Shown: positions 48,880-60,230, counted from the first letter of the stretch. The stretch is 64,000 nucleotides of DNA from Acestrorhynchus altus (GCA_034509495.1 CM067512.1:4384699-4448698); one strand, 5' to 3'. Numbers and translations are program-made. Notes: generated by a model not told the origin, from the sequence alone.

Positions 48880-49195
48880 CAGGAAAATGAATCTCGGCAG
48901 TCAAAGTATCAAATATTCATGCCACTGTCATTCCTATTCATGGTCGGAGGGCCTTCCGGTCTTAATGGTGGGCTCTATCCACAATAATTGGGCTTTTTAA
49001 TGCCCTCATAATGGCCGATGATTGTCGATATACATGAAATAAGGATCGCCTTGAGGTAAATAATTTGACAGCGCTGCCCTTTTGAATGGCCTCGTTTAAA
49101 AGCCCGGCACCATGTAACATTTTCCTTTTGTCTTCCGCCGTGATGGAGGAAGGACTTATTAGAAGCTTCCTTTAACATTTAGAAATAGACTTGTT
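48880..49195. other. Candidate conserved non-coding element
   Basis: This is a repeat-free stretch with dense AT cores and palindromic bits (CAATAATTGGGC, CTTTTTAATGCCC, CTCATAATGGCCGATG, GATTGTCGATATAC). No frame or splice pair was found. It lies about 1.5 kb upstream of the microexon. It resembles developmental enhancer sequence in texture, but no comparison was possible. Confidence 0.25.
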
Positions 49196-50619
49196 CGCTG
49201 AGACTGCTCTGTCCTTGAGTGAAAAAATGATTGGAATGAATATACCATGTTGGCAGTGCCACAACAAAACACCCCGTAAATCACTGATGCTCTCACATCA
49301 ACAAGTTACATTGTCATTTTCTGTTGGTACACAATGGAAATGATATTCGCAGTGGCAATTCTGTAAACTCATAATTGATTGTTGCTATCATAACAACCAT
49401 TTATATCTCCAAAATAGAGATCCATGGCGCCTAGATTAGGCTGGTTTGGGACATTAATAAAAAATGAAGACAATCAAAAACCAAAACTCATTTCAACAAT
49501 AATAAAAATAATGATCATCTTTCATGTGTGCAGTAATAATGTAGATGACACAGCACTGCATGTGTTTTGGGAATGCCATGCTATAGCTAAGCTGTGGTCC
49601 AGTCTTTATATTAGAGCTTCATCCTCTCGGCTTCTCTTCGGTGCAGCTCTTCCGTCCATAAGTTGTGCGCTGAGCTCCATAAAAACTTTCTTTTCTTCAT
49701 TTATGCATTATGTTCCCTCACTCTTTTTTTCTTTTTCCTTTTCTTTTGCTCATAATACCAATATGTGTACTTGTTTCAACGTGTGTTAATTTTCTGGGCC
49801 AATGTTAAAAATAAACGAGTGCAAAATTTAGTGCAAAACTATTTCTCGACCCCATTAAAGCCATTCTGGATTAAATTTAAGATAAAAGATGAGATTTAAG
49901 ATAAAAACTTTTGCTTTTTGCACATTTTTATGCCGTATAATTTGAATCTGGTCGAGAAGGTTCCTTAAGGTTCCTGAGGTTCCCTACTCCCACAGTTCCC
50001 ATCTCCTTTCCTACAGAAGGAAAAAAAAAATGTCCTCAACTTCATGTGTGTTAATGTGATGCAATGTTTACACAGCGTAAAGGTCAGCTGCCTTTTCCAA
50101 CGGTGTAAAAATATGAACCCATTGAAGATTTGATATGACAGCTGTGACATCGGAGAGTTAGCGTTCTCACAGCAATCTCGCTGAAGGAAATGTGCAATGT
50201 GTCTCCAGAATTTACCCAAAATAAAGATTTTATTAGACGGTAAATCTCCCTGGCTGTGCACGTTCCTGTTGGGGATGCTCATATGAAAACATTGTCTTAT
50301 GAGACAGCTCGCTAGGCTTTAAATAACCCGGGTAAATATTTATAGGTCAAGTTTAATCATACAGTATGTGCCGTGAATCCGAAGACCCCAGCGCCGAGAG
50401 AGGAACGCGAGAATTGATGTGGAGCTGGTCTGAATCATCGTTAAATGATTCTGCCGTGGGCATTTTCAGACGTGACATTGGAAGGACACGTCTCAACAGG
50501 CCGGCGTCCCTGGGGTTTGTGAAACGTGCGACACGGCATGGTGTGGAGTGTGGCTGTGACTTGTTAGAGATCCATCGACAAGCTGTCTGGAAAGCAGTTC
50601 TCTACGTGATGTTTTATGA

Positions 50620-50650
50620 GTTTCTCTCTCTCTCTCTCTGTTCTTGTTCC
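50620..50650 (+). promoter_or_regulatory. Polypyrimidine tract of the microexon acceptor
   Basis: A (TC)n run followed by TGTTCTTGTTCC directly precedes the CAGCAG acceptor. Such CT-rich tracts bind PTB-type repressors as well as U2AF, which would fit regulated inclusion of the 34-nt exon. That regulation is inferred. Confidence 0.4.
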
Positions 50651-50652
50651 AG

Positions 50653-50686
50653 CAGGACGGGATCCCAGAGAGTTTGCGGATTAAGG
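50653..50686 (+). CDS. Unrecognised secreted/membrane protein, exon 3 microexon (partial)
   Basis: TTCCAG|CAG|GACGGGATC begins the exon and ATTAAGG|GTATGT ends it. It has tandem acceptors three bases apart (NAGNAG), so the exon is 34 or 31 nt and the product differs by one glutamine. In the phase inherited from exon 2 it encodes QDGIPESLRIK and the first base of the next codon, leaving phase 1. The frame is open and hydrophilic. The surrounding pyrimidine repeats are of low complexity while the exon itself is not. Neither splice variant alone keeps the frame if the exon is skipped (34 and 31 are not multiples of three). Skipping would shift the frame of later exons. The family is not recognised. 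Confidence is limited by the short length. Confidence 0.45.
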
Positions 50687-50699
50687 GTATGTACAGCCT

Positions 50700-50760
50700 C
50701 TCTTTTTATTCTTTGTTTCTCTCTCCCTCTCTCTCCCTCCCTCTCCCTCCCTCCCTCTTT
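50700..50760. repeat. Pyrimidine-rich CT/CCCT tract after the microexon
   Basis: TCTCTCCCTCTCTCTCCCTC-type repeats lie 15 bases downstream of the donor. Confidence 0.85.
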
Positions 50761-51004
50761 CATACACTCCCACGTGTCCTGAGCCTGCAGCTCAAAATGT
50801 TGAGCTTTGCTAGAAATTGCTCTCATTATAAATGACACACAGGAACATCGGTAGCAACGTTCTTCACTTCAAATGTTGGTGCAGTCACTGCTCACTACTC
50901 ACTCTATAACTCGATGGTACAGAAACATGCTGCAGCCAGAGAGACACTTTTTCTTCAATAAAGAACCTTTAAGTTGAGGTTCTATTAAAGAACCATGTTC
51001 ACGG

Positions 51005-51175
51005 TCTTGGCATTTGGATGATGCTCTTCTTATCCTGTGTGAAGTACATCTGAATGGTACATAGGTTGGAGAATGGGTTAGGGGCTTTGCCCAATCAGTC
51101 TGGGAAGTGAACCCTAGTCTACTACAGGGAAGAGGGTGTTGTTAGCCACTACGCTACATCACCCACTGTTAAGGA
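51005..51175 (-). mobile_element. tRNA-derived SINE (copy 3, reverse)
   Basis: The reverse strand reads GTGATGTAGCGTAGTGGCTA, which carries an A-box-like TAGCGTAGTGG. Then come a B-box-like GGTTCACTTCCCAG, GGGCAAAGCCCCTAACCC, and a tail ACTTCACACAGGATAAGAAG ending in GCATCATCCAAATGCC. It is collinear with copies 1 and 2, and the A box shows best here. Confidence 0.7.
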
Positions 51176-51371
51176 GGTGTCTGAGTGTGAAGAACCACCG
51201 TAGCTGAGAGCAGGGCCTGGTAATAGTGCTAGATCTTCCCGCAATTTCTGTGAAAGCTATAAAAACAAATGTTGATCTACACTCTTGGTGCTCAGCTCAT
51301 GCTTGTCCATTGAAAGAATGGGTGTAGTTTGTGTTCTGGACCACAGAAGCCATATCAGACATATTAACCAG

Positions 51372-51411
51372 GTAGAGTCGAGTCGAGTCGAGTAGAGTAG
51401 AGTAGAGTAGT
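51372..51411. repeat. (GAGTC)n(GAGTA)n pentanucleotide repeat
   Basis: Three GAGTC units are followed by four GAGTA units. Confidence 0.95.
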
Positions 51412-51778
51412 ACCATGCAGTGGAGAATCATAGCTACACTTAAGGAACCTTCTACGGTTGTTGGGTTGTTGAGACACTCTTATAAAGAACCCTAAAGAAT
51501 GTAACCACAGGGATTTAACTGGAGGTCTATAGACGAGGGTAATTGTAAAGAGCCGTTCACATTCACACATGCGTGTGTGTTTGCGTTCAAGAGTGAGATG
51601 CAATCACATGCCTCAAGTGTTCCACTACATCAATAAGATCTGGGCACCGGTAAAGGGATTCGGGGTATTGACCTTCTGCCTGCGGAGAAGAGAAATGGAA
51701 ACAGGGGAAGAAAACAGCCTTCGCTCGCTCTGACCAAATATGTTGACAGGAAAGGACAAAGGACAGAGTTAAGAACCG

Positions 51779-51822
51779 AGAGAGGGAGAGAGGGAGAGAG
51801 AGAGAGAGAGAGAGAGGGAGAG
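51779..51822. repeat. (GA)n microsatellite with GGGA interruptions
   Basis: About 44 purine-only bases. Confidence 0.93.
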
Positions 51823-52580
51823 AACCTGTCACTATTGGCAATCTACCGCAGCCAGATGTGCAGGAATATCAGACATATGGTATTTAGGTCTTTTTCCTCA
51901 CTGCTGTATTCATTAATAAATCAACCTTGGTGAAGAAACACATGTTTCAAGAATCTTTCCTCCACCTGTCACTCCCCCCAACCCCTTCCTCACTTCTCAC
52001 CAGTCCCTGGAGACCACAACAGTGAGATGCAGCCTTGTGGGTGACTAGTGGCAATTAGTGTGTGCTGGAATTGTGTAGAGTGATGACAGGTCTTGCTTTA
52101 GTGCCTGTGTCTGACCCTCTGCTCTCCCGGTGGAGAGAACAGAAAGTTTGTACAATGAGAAGAGCATGAAGGCAGGAAGAAAAGTGGAGCTGGCCACTGT
52201 CATAGGGGGTTTCAGAGAGGTTATTGGAGTTCAGCAGGTCTTTAAAGTCAGTGGATGACTCAGAGTCACTAACAACCCACGTAATGTGGCAGAACCTGGA
52301 GGATGTTCTGTTATGGATGTTCTCATATCACGGAGCTCTTCAAGTATAATATGAGTGCATTTCATTTCACCGCTTTATTCAGAGTAAAAGTGATTCTTCT
52401 TCTCCCTCTGTTTCTCGTTCTTGTTGATCTTCTTTTTCTCTTCCACCTCTGTCTTAGTCGTCTTCTTCTCTCCTTACCGTTTATTGTCCTTATCTTCTCC
52501 ACCTCCTTCTTCTTCACGATCATCATTTCATCCTCAGATCTTGACCAGAATAGGATGTGTTTTTGTTGAGTTGATGGTTT

Positions 52581-52930
52581 AGCTGGTCAACCTGACCAAG
52601 CTGGATGCCGAGCATGACCACCATGCTGGTTGAACACCATACCAAAGGTTGTTGGGCAGCAAGACCAAGCTGGCCAACTTGAGTAGCATCACCAATTTGG
52701 TCCACCAGGATGAGCAACATGATCAAGCTGGTTGATAAACATGAACAGCAAGACTACGTTGGTCCACCAGTATGACCAAAACCTAGTGCAACTTGCATTA
52801 TTATGGTCTAGAGTTGGTGAAACATCTGTATTACCAGTATAGGTTATGTATTCTGTGGATGACCAGCTTTTCAACATCCTAGATCACCTGAAGCTAGCTA
52901 TCAGTAACAAAAGCTGGTCTGAACCTGGAT
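52581..52930. repeat. Degenerate minisatellite with CTGGTC/GACCAAGCTGG units
   Basis: Variants of CTGGTCAACCTGACCAAGCTGG and GGTCCACCAGTATGACC recur along 350 bp at roughly 20-30-bp steps (near 52583, 52617, 52663, 52700, 52760). The motif is partly palindromic, so both strands look alike. It is not coding, although open frames of 62-67 aa cross it. Confidence 0.6.
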
Positions 52931-54194
52931 TATCTCAGCATGGCCTGCATCCTTTCTCAGCATCTCCTCCTCCTTCATATCCATCTTTTTCTTCTCACCC
53001 AAATTCTTCTCCAGTCCTTTAAACTTGTTCCTCATCTCCTTTATCAGCACACCAGCCCTCTGGTATGGTTAATTCTTATAGAACGATGGGGCTCCATCCA
53101 CATCTTTTGGGATGACTCAGAGGGTTGGAGATGAGATGGGCTGGTGATCATCCTGACCTCAGTAATAATTTAATGCGAAACTTTATTTTAAATTTGAATT
53201 GTTTAAAGAGTTATTACATGAAGATTTTTTTTTTAATTAAGTGTTCAGCATGTAGATCTCAGGCAGCCGTTTCCTAAGAACTCGCCCTGCATATTGCGTT
53301 TCAGGTTAAACCCATTTATTTCTGTAAATTCTTGCACATATGCAGTCGACATGTGTCTGAACTCCACAGGCCGACTGGAGAAATCCTGGTCATGCTCTTG
53401 CAGAGTTACGTTAATGACCATGTTAACAAATAGCCATGCGGTAGTTCTTGCTGTAAATCTCGAGTAGGCCTTGGCTCAGAGCTCATCAGTAATATAGATG
53501 GCTTGGCGTCCGTCAGCCGGCGTCGAGCAACCCTGAAGGGAAAGCTAGGAGGTTTCCTAAGGCGTGAGAAATGCGCCTCATCCCTCTGCCTCTTCATCAA
53601 CGATATATGAGCTACAAGCCTTGGCGTGAAGCTGATCTGGGGTCAGTCCAAAGATATCAGCTCTGGCAGTGGCTCTGCTGCCAGCTAATCAGAGTGTAAT
53701 GAAGAGCTCAGCTTACGACAGAACTGCCGAAGGTCAAAGCTGTAATTGGAGAGTGGGCATTATCATAAAAGGTGGGCTCAGCTGTCGCCAACAATTCAGT
53801 TTAATGCAGTCTTTCTACTTTGCTCATCCTTTTCTCATCCTAATGTTCCTTGGGCTAGGAGAGCGCTGCATGATTCCAGCCTACCTTATGAGCTCCCGCA
53901 ACTTACTCATTCAGCAAAGTCTGTCGTGCTAATGCAGGAATCAGTGGGGTGCACCTACTTCCCGATATGATAATACACCCTATGACCTGAGAAAGACTGT
54001 CCGAAGTCGACACTAATAAGCAGGATAAATAACTAACCACTTATTTGCTAGTAAATAGGCCTTGTTTTTTTGTTTATTTGATTGTTTGTTTTTGATAATA
54101 TTACACTAATTGGAAAAACAGTAAATAAAAAATAATAATAACTCACCAAGAAGGAGTTGGATTGCACTTGCCTGGATAAAAAAAAAAGAGAAGT

Positions 54195-54440
54195 TCTAAC
54201 AGATGTTTAAGCTGGGCCTGTAGGTCCTGCACACTCATAGGTGGCCAAATTCCATAAATGCTTGATTAGTGATAAATCTGGTGGGTTGCAATCTGGGAAC
54301 ATTCCTGGGAAAGCCTTGCTGTGTGTGGGAGAGCAATATCCTGATGAAAAATGCCGGATGCTCTGCAGGCCGTTCCATTTTTAACCCCAACTGTTGGTGT
54401 ATCACAGCCCACAGCCGACTAAATGTAACCCCTGTATTTA
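54195..54440 (-). pseudogene. Tc1/mariner transposase fragment
   Basis: The reverse strand encodes PDLSLIKHLWN followed by LATYECAGPTGPA. This is the SPDLSxIEHxWD block around the third catalytic acidic residue, here with E changed to K. The nucleotide stretch CACCTATGAGTGTGCAGGAC matches the copy at 32850 (AACCTATGAGTGTACAGGAT), showing the same subfamily. Confidence 0.7.
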
Positions 54441-57053
54441 CAACTAATCATTGACATTACAGTGGCATTAACATTTGACACAGCATTGCAGACGCATAGA
54501 GTAGCTCAAGCTTCACCGCACACACAAGTCTGCTGGATGTTGAATATGTAAAAAGCCGCACAATGCAGGATGATGAAAGTAGAGGACGTCTCTTCTCTGC
54601 CAGAATCGTCCTTTATGAATTATCTTTGAAGTCTCAATAGTGACAACAGCCTCTAGCAAGCTCATACCTGCGCACCTGTCAGCTGCTGCAATTAAGTCAA
54701 ATCATTAGTCTCTTCTCTTGCTTGAAAGGTCGGGAAAAGTGAGAGCGTGGTGGGCTGGAAAGGTGATAGAAAGTGAGTGTGCTGTGAAAAGTACTGCGCC
54801 GTAGTCATAGGCCAACTTTTATCTGTTTCCTTCACAAATAAAGCTGCTATTAAGAACAGACAGTTCATTTTGCAGGAGTTACAGTTTCAAATGGATGTTT
54901 GAGTGATGCCAAAGAAGAACCACCTTTGGTTCTCTAACGAACTGTTCACCGATATCTTCCTAAGAACCTTGCTTTTTAAGTCCTAACAAAAAGGTACATC
55001 AGATTCATAATGTGCTTATAAAATACAGATTTGTTCACAGCTCTGCCCTCATAATGATGGATCCCATTGTCCTCCAAGACTATCTGTGGAAATCTGGGTT
55101 TTAAGAAGTTTCTTTTGGACAACTGTTGATGAATCAGCTTCCTACATATGTGACTAAAAGGGCATTTCAGAACTTAGATCATCACACCAGCAGTTGAAGC
55201 AGTGTGTAGCTCCACAACAAAGGCAGGTTTGACGCATTCAACACAATACTCTCTTCAAAACTATTGTCAGATCCCAAAGAGAACTGGATGCATCACTGAG
55301 GATTATATGGTTCCAGGTCCTAGCAATCCAGGTTTCTTGTTCATGACATCAGTGGAGATGGTGGCGGGCTGTCAAGTAATGGCAGGACAAGTAAAGAGCG
55401 CTGATGCCATGACATCAAATTAGCTTTTTGCTGAAACAACCATTCTGCTTCTCTCAATCCAATGATGCTCCTACTCTCAAAGTCTGTCAGATGGGTAAAA
55501 TGAAGGTGAATGCACAGTAGAAGCATGTCTGGGAGTTTTGCAGCTGGTCAGTCTGGGTGATTTTTGGTCAAAGAGTGTGTGAATATTATAAAAATTCAGA
55601 ACTTGTAGAATGTGCAGTAAATTTAATTCAGCCTTTATTGATACAACCCAGAGAGCATTACAAAGCAACTATTGTAACTGTATTACACTCCTCTTAAACC
55701 AAAGATTCTCCAAACCCTAAACTTAACCATTATCTAAAATGATCCTAACTCTTAACCCAATTCTAACCATAACTATAGGGTGAAATGGAGAAGAGCAGCA
55801 CACCATAGTGCTGTTTTCAATTCTTCTTCAAGTACATGGCAAGCAAGGTTATGTGCATTTGGCCAAATAGCACCACCTGTGGATGGGACATGCGTATGAA
55901 ACATTTTCATATCTTCATGCAAATGTCAATAGAAATGGCTGATGGTGTGCATTCAGATCACTGAGAAACTCTACTCCAGGCCCTCCACCCCCACCCCCCA
56001 TCAGAAGGGGGTTTATGCAGACATTAATTGGGGGACCACCTGGTTAGTAATTACGTTCAGCTTTTTAAAAAGTGTTTTTTTTAGGTGATTCTTAGGTGAT
56101 TGGGTGACATGAAGCTCTTTTTTTTTGTTTTCTGAAACCAATGTAATGATCTCCTTCATAAATAACACCAGTAATGCAGCTTTTCATTATAGTAGTGTCT
56201 TCACAAATTGCCCATCGCGTTTGTGACTCCAGACGAGACGGGGTAAACGCTGCATCTTTTGTACATTCAGTTCATGGACAGCTGGCCATATGAAACAATA
56301 GATTCAGATGGATGAGCCTCGACAGCATATAAAGCAAAATGAAATTAGATGTCAGAATTGGGGATAGAGACAGAGATAGACAGCATACACAAGAACATCC
56401 AAGAAATGCTCTGTAATTGGAATCTAAAATGAAGTGGCTGGCGCATCAACAATAGCTAGAAAGGCCGTGTCTCTGCGGTGGCAGTAAAAATCATATTTCG
56501 AGGGGAAATGAGCTGTTTGTGTGATATTACAAAAATATCCCCAAATACATTCTCAGAATTATTTAACGGCACAGAATAAAAATACAAACACGGTGATGCA
56601 GTTCTTCAACATTGGATATGAAGTAGAATGTGAATGTGCAGCTGAATCTCACCTCTACTTCAGTTCTACAGCATACTGAGTAAAATTTACATGAGTTATG
56701 ACCCATTTACTAATAGCCACCCCCCCCACCCCCCCCAACGGATCCCCCACAGGTACCGAGGTAAGAAATAACACAGATTTGAACAGATTTGAAAGAACTA
56801 AATCTCAGAGGCTGCTAATCCAAAAGGTGAGACTGGTATGACAGGATGATGGAGGTGAGAAAGCGCAAGACAGGAAAACACAGAGCCGAGACACGTAACA
56901 GTAGGGCTAAAAATAAATGGCTCAATTTTACAGGAAACTATGAAACTAAGGTGATATCATGCAAAAAAAAAAATGTAGCCAGGACTTAATAAAGCACGGG
57001 AGCAAGCAAAACTGGATCTTGCACTGAAAACTGGATCTTACTTTGATGTTCGA

Positions 57054-57055
<2 letters not shown>

Positions 57056-57104
<49 letters not shown>

Positions 57105-57111
57105 TGTGTGT
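57056..57111. repeat. (TG)n microsatellite
   Basis: About 27 TG units with one ATG interruption. Confidence 0.97.
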
Positions 57112-57669
57112 TTGTTTGCTTCGGATAAACCCTTAACAGGTGGCAAATCTGTGGGATCAAGTTCTTTGTTTTTCCCACACTTTACTGAGTCGTGGCTATG
57201 ACTTATTTTTAATTTATGCAGGATGTCACTTTAGGGGCTCCATAGAAAAGGCCTGTTTAGTGCTTGGAAATAATGTCTATTTTCCACTGGTTCTCAGCAC
57301 TGGGGGGTCCGGTGAGGATCTTTATATTCCGTACATCTTTCCGTTTGAGTAGTAATAACTACATCGCCATCACTCACTTAAACTCACCTTAAATCTCACT
57401 GAATTCGTTTCAAGCAGACTTTTTTAAGCGGATTCGAACATTGTTTGATGCATCCCATTTGTAAAATTGCCTCCGAGACCGGGGTTTCAGATAAGTGTGG
57501 TTTATGCAGGTGCATTACATTAGTCTTGGATAAAGCTGTTTGGAGTAATGAGGATTTGCTTCTTTGGCAGTTAATGTCAGTGCTAAAGCATAAGCCAATC
57601 AATGTCAAGTACAGAATTATGCAGCCTGTGTTGCTGAAGATGAGAGGATGTAGCTCTAGTTCTTTGTGC

Positions 57670-58030
57670 TTTAGTGGTCACAATGGACACAATGCAGTAG
57701 ATAGTCCTGTTGCCTCACAGCAAGAAGGACCTGGCTTTGATCCCCGGGTGGGGTGACCTGGGAAGTTTCTGTGTGGAGTTTGCATGTTCTCCCCATGTTC
57801 GCGTGGGTTTCCTCCGGGTACTCCGGGTTCCCCCACAGTCCAAAGACATGCATGATAGGTGAATTGGTGACTCTAAAGTGGCCCTTAGTGTGTGGATGTG
57901 TGTGTGAGCCCTACAATGGATTAGCGCCCTGTCTAGGGTTGTTTCCCGCCCTTGCGCTCAGAGTTGCCGGCTGTGCACCGGCTCACCCGTGACCCTATTC
58001 AGGAATAAGCAGTTCAGAAAGTGAATGAAT
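57670..58030 (+). mobile_element. SINE-like dispersed repeat D, copy 2
   Basis: It includes GTTGCCTCACAGCAAGAAGG, GGCTTTGATCCCCGG, TTTGCATGTTCTCCCCATGT, GTGGGTTTCCTCCGGGTACT, CCACAGTCCAAAGACATGCA, GGATTAGCGCCCTGTCTAGG and an end GAAAGTGAATGAATA. It is collinear with 45225-45540 and better preserved. The GAATGAAT-type end explains the GAAT array next to copy 1. Confidence 0.8.
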
Positions 58031-58339
58031 ATATGCACATTGTATGTAAATGTGTAAACACTCTATATTGCATGTACATGTGTATATTTTTATCCATGTT
58101 TTTATTTTCTTCTCCTGTGTTTTTCATGCCTCTTTTTTACTGCTGAGAGGGACTTAGGGAGTATTTCACTCACTACTCGTTACACATGACTGTGTAATGT
58201 GATGTGACAATAAACTTAATTTGAATTCAGCCAAACTCTATAGATCATAATTTATAATTCTCACACAACAATCTCAACATGAAACATTGTGAGGTTTTTA
58301 GACTAGATGTAAGATCATGTCACTTACCAGGGACTGAGT

Positions 58340-58835
58340 TTCTTGCCTGAGGACAGTTTGCCAGACCTGCACTCCTGCCATTCATGTTTCTGCTTGTTGT
58401 CTTTGCCTGCAGTCCTGTTTCCAGTGAAATGCCGCTCAGTGGAGATCAGATCAGGTCACTGACTTAGCCAGTGAAGGACTTTCCCCCAAAAAAGTTCTTG
58501 ACTGCAGAAAAACTCCACAGTTGCTTTAACAGTGTCCTTTGGGTCTGTACTTCTTCAAGGTGAAGTGGCACCAGCTGACATCCTATGTTCATTTCAGAGT
58601 TCGTTCTTCTTCTGCTGTCGGCAGTCACACCATCAGCGAGACAAGTGAGCCAGTGCCACTGGCAGCTGTACGTGCCACCTTCTTTGACAGATGCTATGCA
58701 GACATGGTGTGCTGGATCATGAAGAGTTCTTTTAGACTCTATCACTTTTGTTTAGGTTGAGATCTGGACCCAGAACCCTGCAGGCAATATGATGTACTTT
58801 TGCGGTTAAAAAAGGCTTACGTTGTTGGTTGGCAT
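58340..58835 (-). pseudogene. Tc1/mariner transposase remnant
   Basis: The reverse frame at 58464-58745 encodes ESKRTLHDPAHHVCIASVKEGGTYSCQWHWLTCLADGV. This corresponds to the ...HGGGSVMxWACMAANGTGSLVxIDDV-type block. It then continues as ADSRRRTNSEMNIGC and, after a gap, LLKQLWSFSAVKNFFG. The DDE residues are not intact. This subfamily differs from the other copies in the window. Confidence 0.7.
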
Positions 58836-59099
58836 CTTGTCTCTTGTCTTTATGGTTCTATTTGTTTCTTTTGTGTGCATATTCTGGAAAGGGCTCCTGT
58901 TATGTTGACTGAATGATTCATCCAGGACTGTGGTCTTCTGAGCTTTGTCAGGTTGTCTGCTTCCATCAGGACAAACTTGCATAATAACGATGTACCTATC
59001 AGTTACCAAACAGACACCATATTTTCCAGCTCGAGAGTTGCCTTCTTAACTGACATTGGAATGACTTTAGTCCCTCTAGAGCCTTGAGATGCAAATACT

Positions 59100-59665
59100 G
59101 ATCTAGAACATCTAGAATTTGAGATAACGTTCTCGAGTGTCCCTCAATGTTGATAGAGCTGGAGGCCATATCACTGAGACACTGTGACGTCGATCCTCTG
59201 AATTCATTGTTGGTTCCACAACACCTCTGAAGGTGTGCTGAGGTACCTGGCACCAAGACAAGAATCCGTGACAGAACACAAACAGTGCAAAGACCAAAAC
59301 AAAGACACAAGATTGAGAAAGGCGGCAGAGCTGAATGTCCTGCATGTTCTGAAAGATATCGGTTGGACCTCCATGAGTATCAGTGAGCCTTGGGTGCCCA
59401 TGGTTCATGGTGTCATGGTGTTACTTTGAGCACCTCTGGTAGGTGCTACCATCACAGGAACAACCCACAAGACCTGTCAGCGGTCTAGAATATCACAGTT
59501 TTGGTTCCAGTCAGTCTATTTTAGACAATTGATTCTTACACGTGTCCCTTTTCCCCTGCTTGCAGCAAAATCATCCCTGTTGACTGTTCATTTGCTGCCT
59601 CCTTGATTGGAGATCAGTGTCATTCACTTCATCCTGCAGTGGTTTTAATGTTATATCTAATTACT
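59100..59665 (-). mobile_element. Tc1-like element remnant, reverse strand
   Basis: CCACAACACCTCTGAAGGTG, GAGGTACCTGGCACCAAGAC, GTTGGACCTCCATGAGTATC, GTGAGCCTTGGGTGCCCATG and CCACAAGACCTGTCAGCGGT share order with the copies at 7440 and 21430. The right side ends with TCATCCTGCAGTGGTTTTAA and then TGTTAT. It is non-coding as it stands. Confidence 0.65.
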
Positions 59666-59889
59666 GTATGAATGATTTCGAGGAATATTCATAAGTGGGT
59701 GGAATTATTCTACACAGTATCCAAGAATGATGTAAATTATGTAAAAAAAGACTGCATCTCCTTCCTTTCCCTCAGAAGCAAGGAAAACAATCAGATTCTT
59801 CTACCAAGACCTACCAAGAATGTTCTCACTACAGTAGAAGCAACATTCTTAGGAGCTACCGTTATAGCACAACGTTGCTTTAAGATATT

Positions 59890-60230
59890 CTTCATGTCTG
59901 CTCAAAACCATCATTACGGCATAATGAATAAATCTGTATGCGGAGCCGTCGTCTCCTCAGTGATGGCTGATTTGAATAATTCAGAGTGTTACAGACATAT
60001 AGCTCTAAATTGTACATTAATCCTGAAATCGTGCTCCCCCTACGAGATTCAAGCACAACTTTAATAATGGAAGGCAGCGGCGTGCAGGATGAGAGATGAG
60101 CGGAGGATGGGGCTGCTCTCTGCCAGCTTGCACTCGTTCCTGCACACCGAATTATTTGTCGACAGCTCCCCGATGTTTTAGTGGTGACAGTGCGTCCCAC
60201 CGGCCCTCAACAACTTAATTTATGATCACT
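59890..60230. other. Candidate conserved non-coding element
   Basis: Unique sequence, wedged between a Tc1 and a LINE remnant, with blocks such as CATCATTACGGCATAATGAA, TGATTTGAATAATTCAGAGT and CACCGAATTATTTGTCGAC. A 130-aa open frame at 59672-60064 overlaps it but has no recognised domain and no splice sites that make sense. An enhancer is one option and an unrecognised exon another. Confidence 0.2.

Larger units (their letters stand above)
40267..50652 (+). other. Putative intron 2
   Basis: It is bounded by GTATTG and a long CT-rich tract ending TTGTTCCAG. No further exon was supported. It holds the AT-rich degenerate block (41280-42850), repeat A (43950-44200), a SINE-like repeat (45225-45540), several microsatellites and otherwise plain unique sequence. 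47560-48000 is also AT-rich without structure that I can name. Confidence 0.45.
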
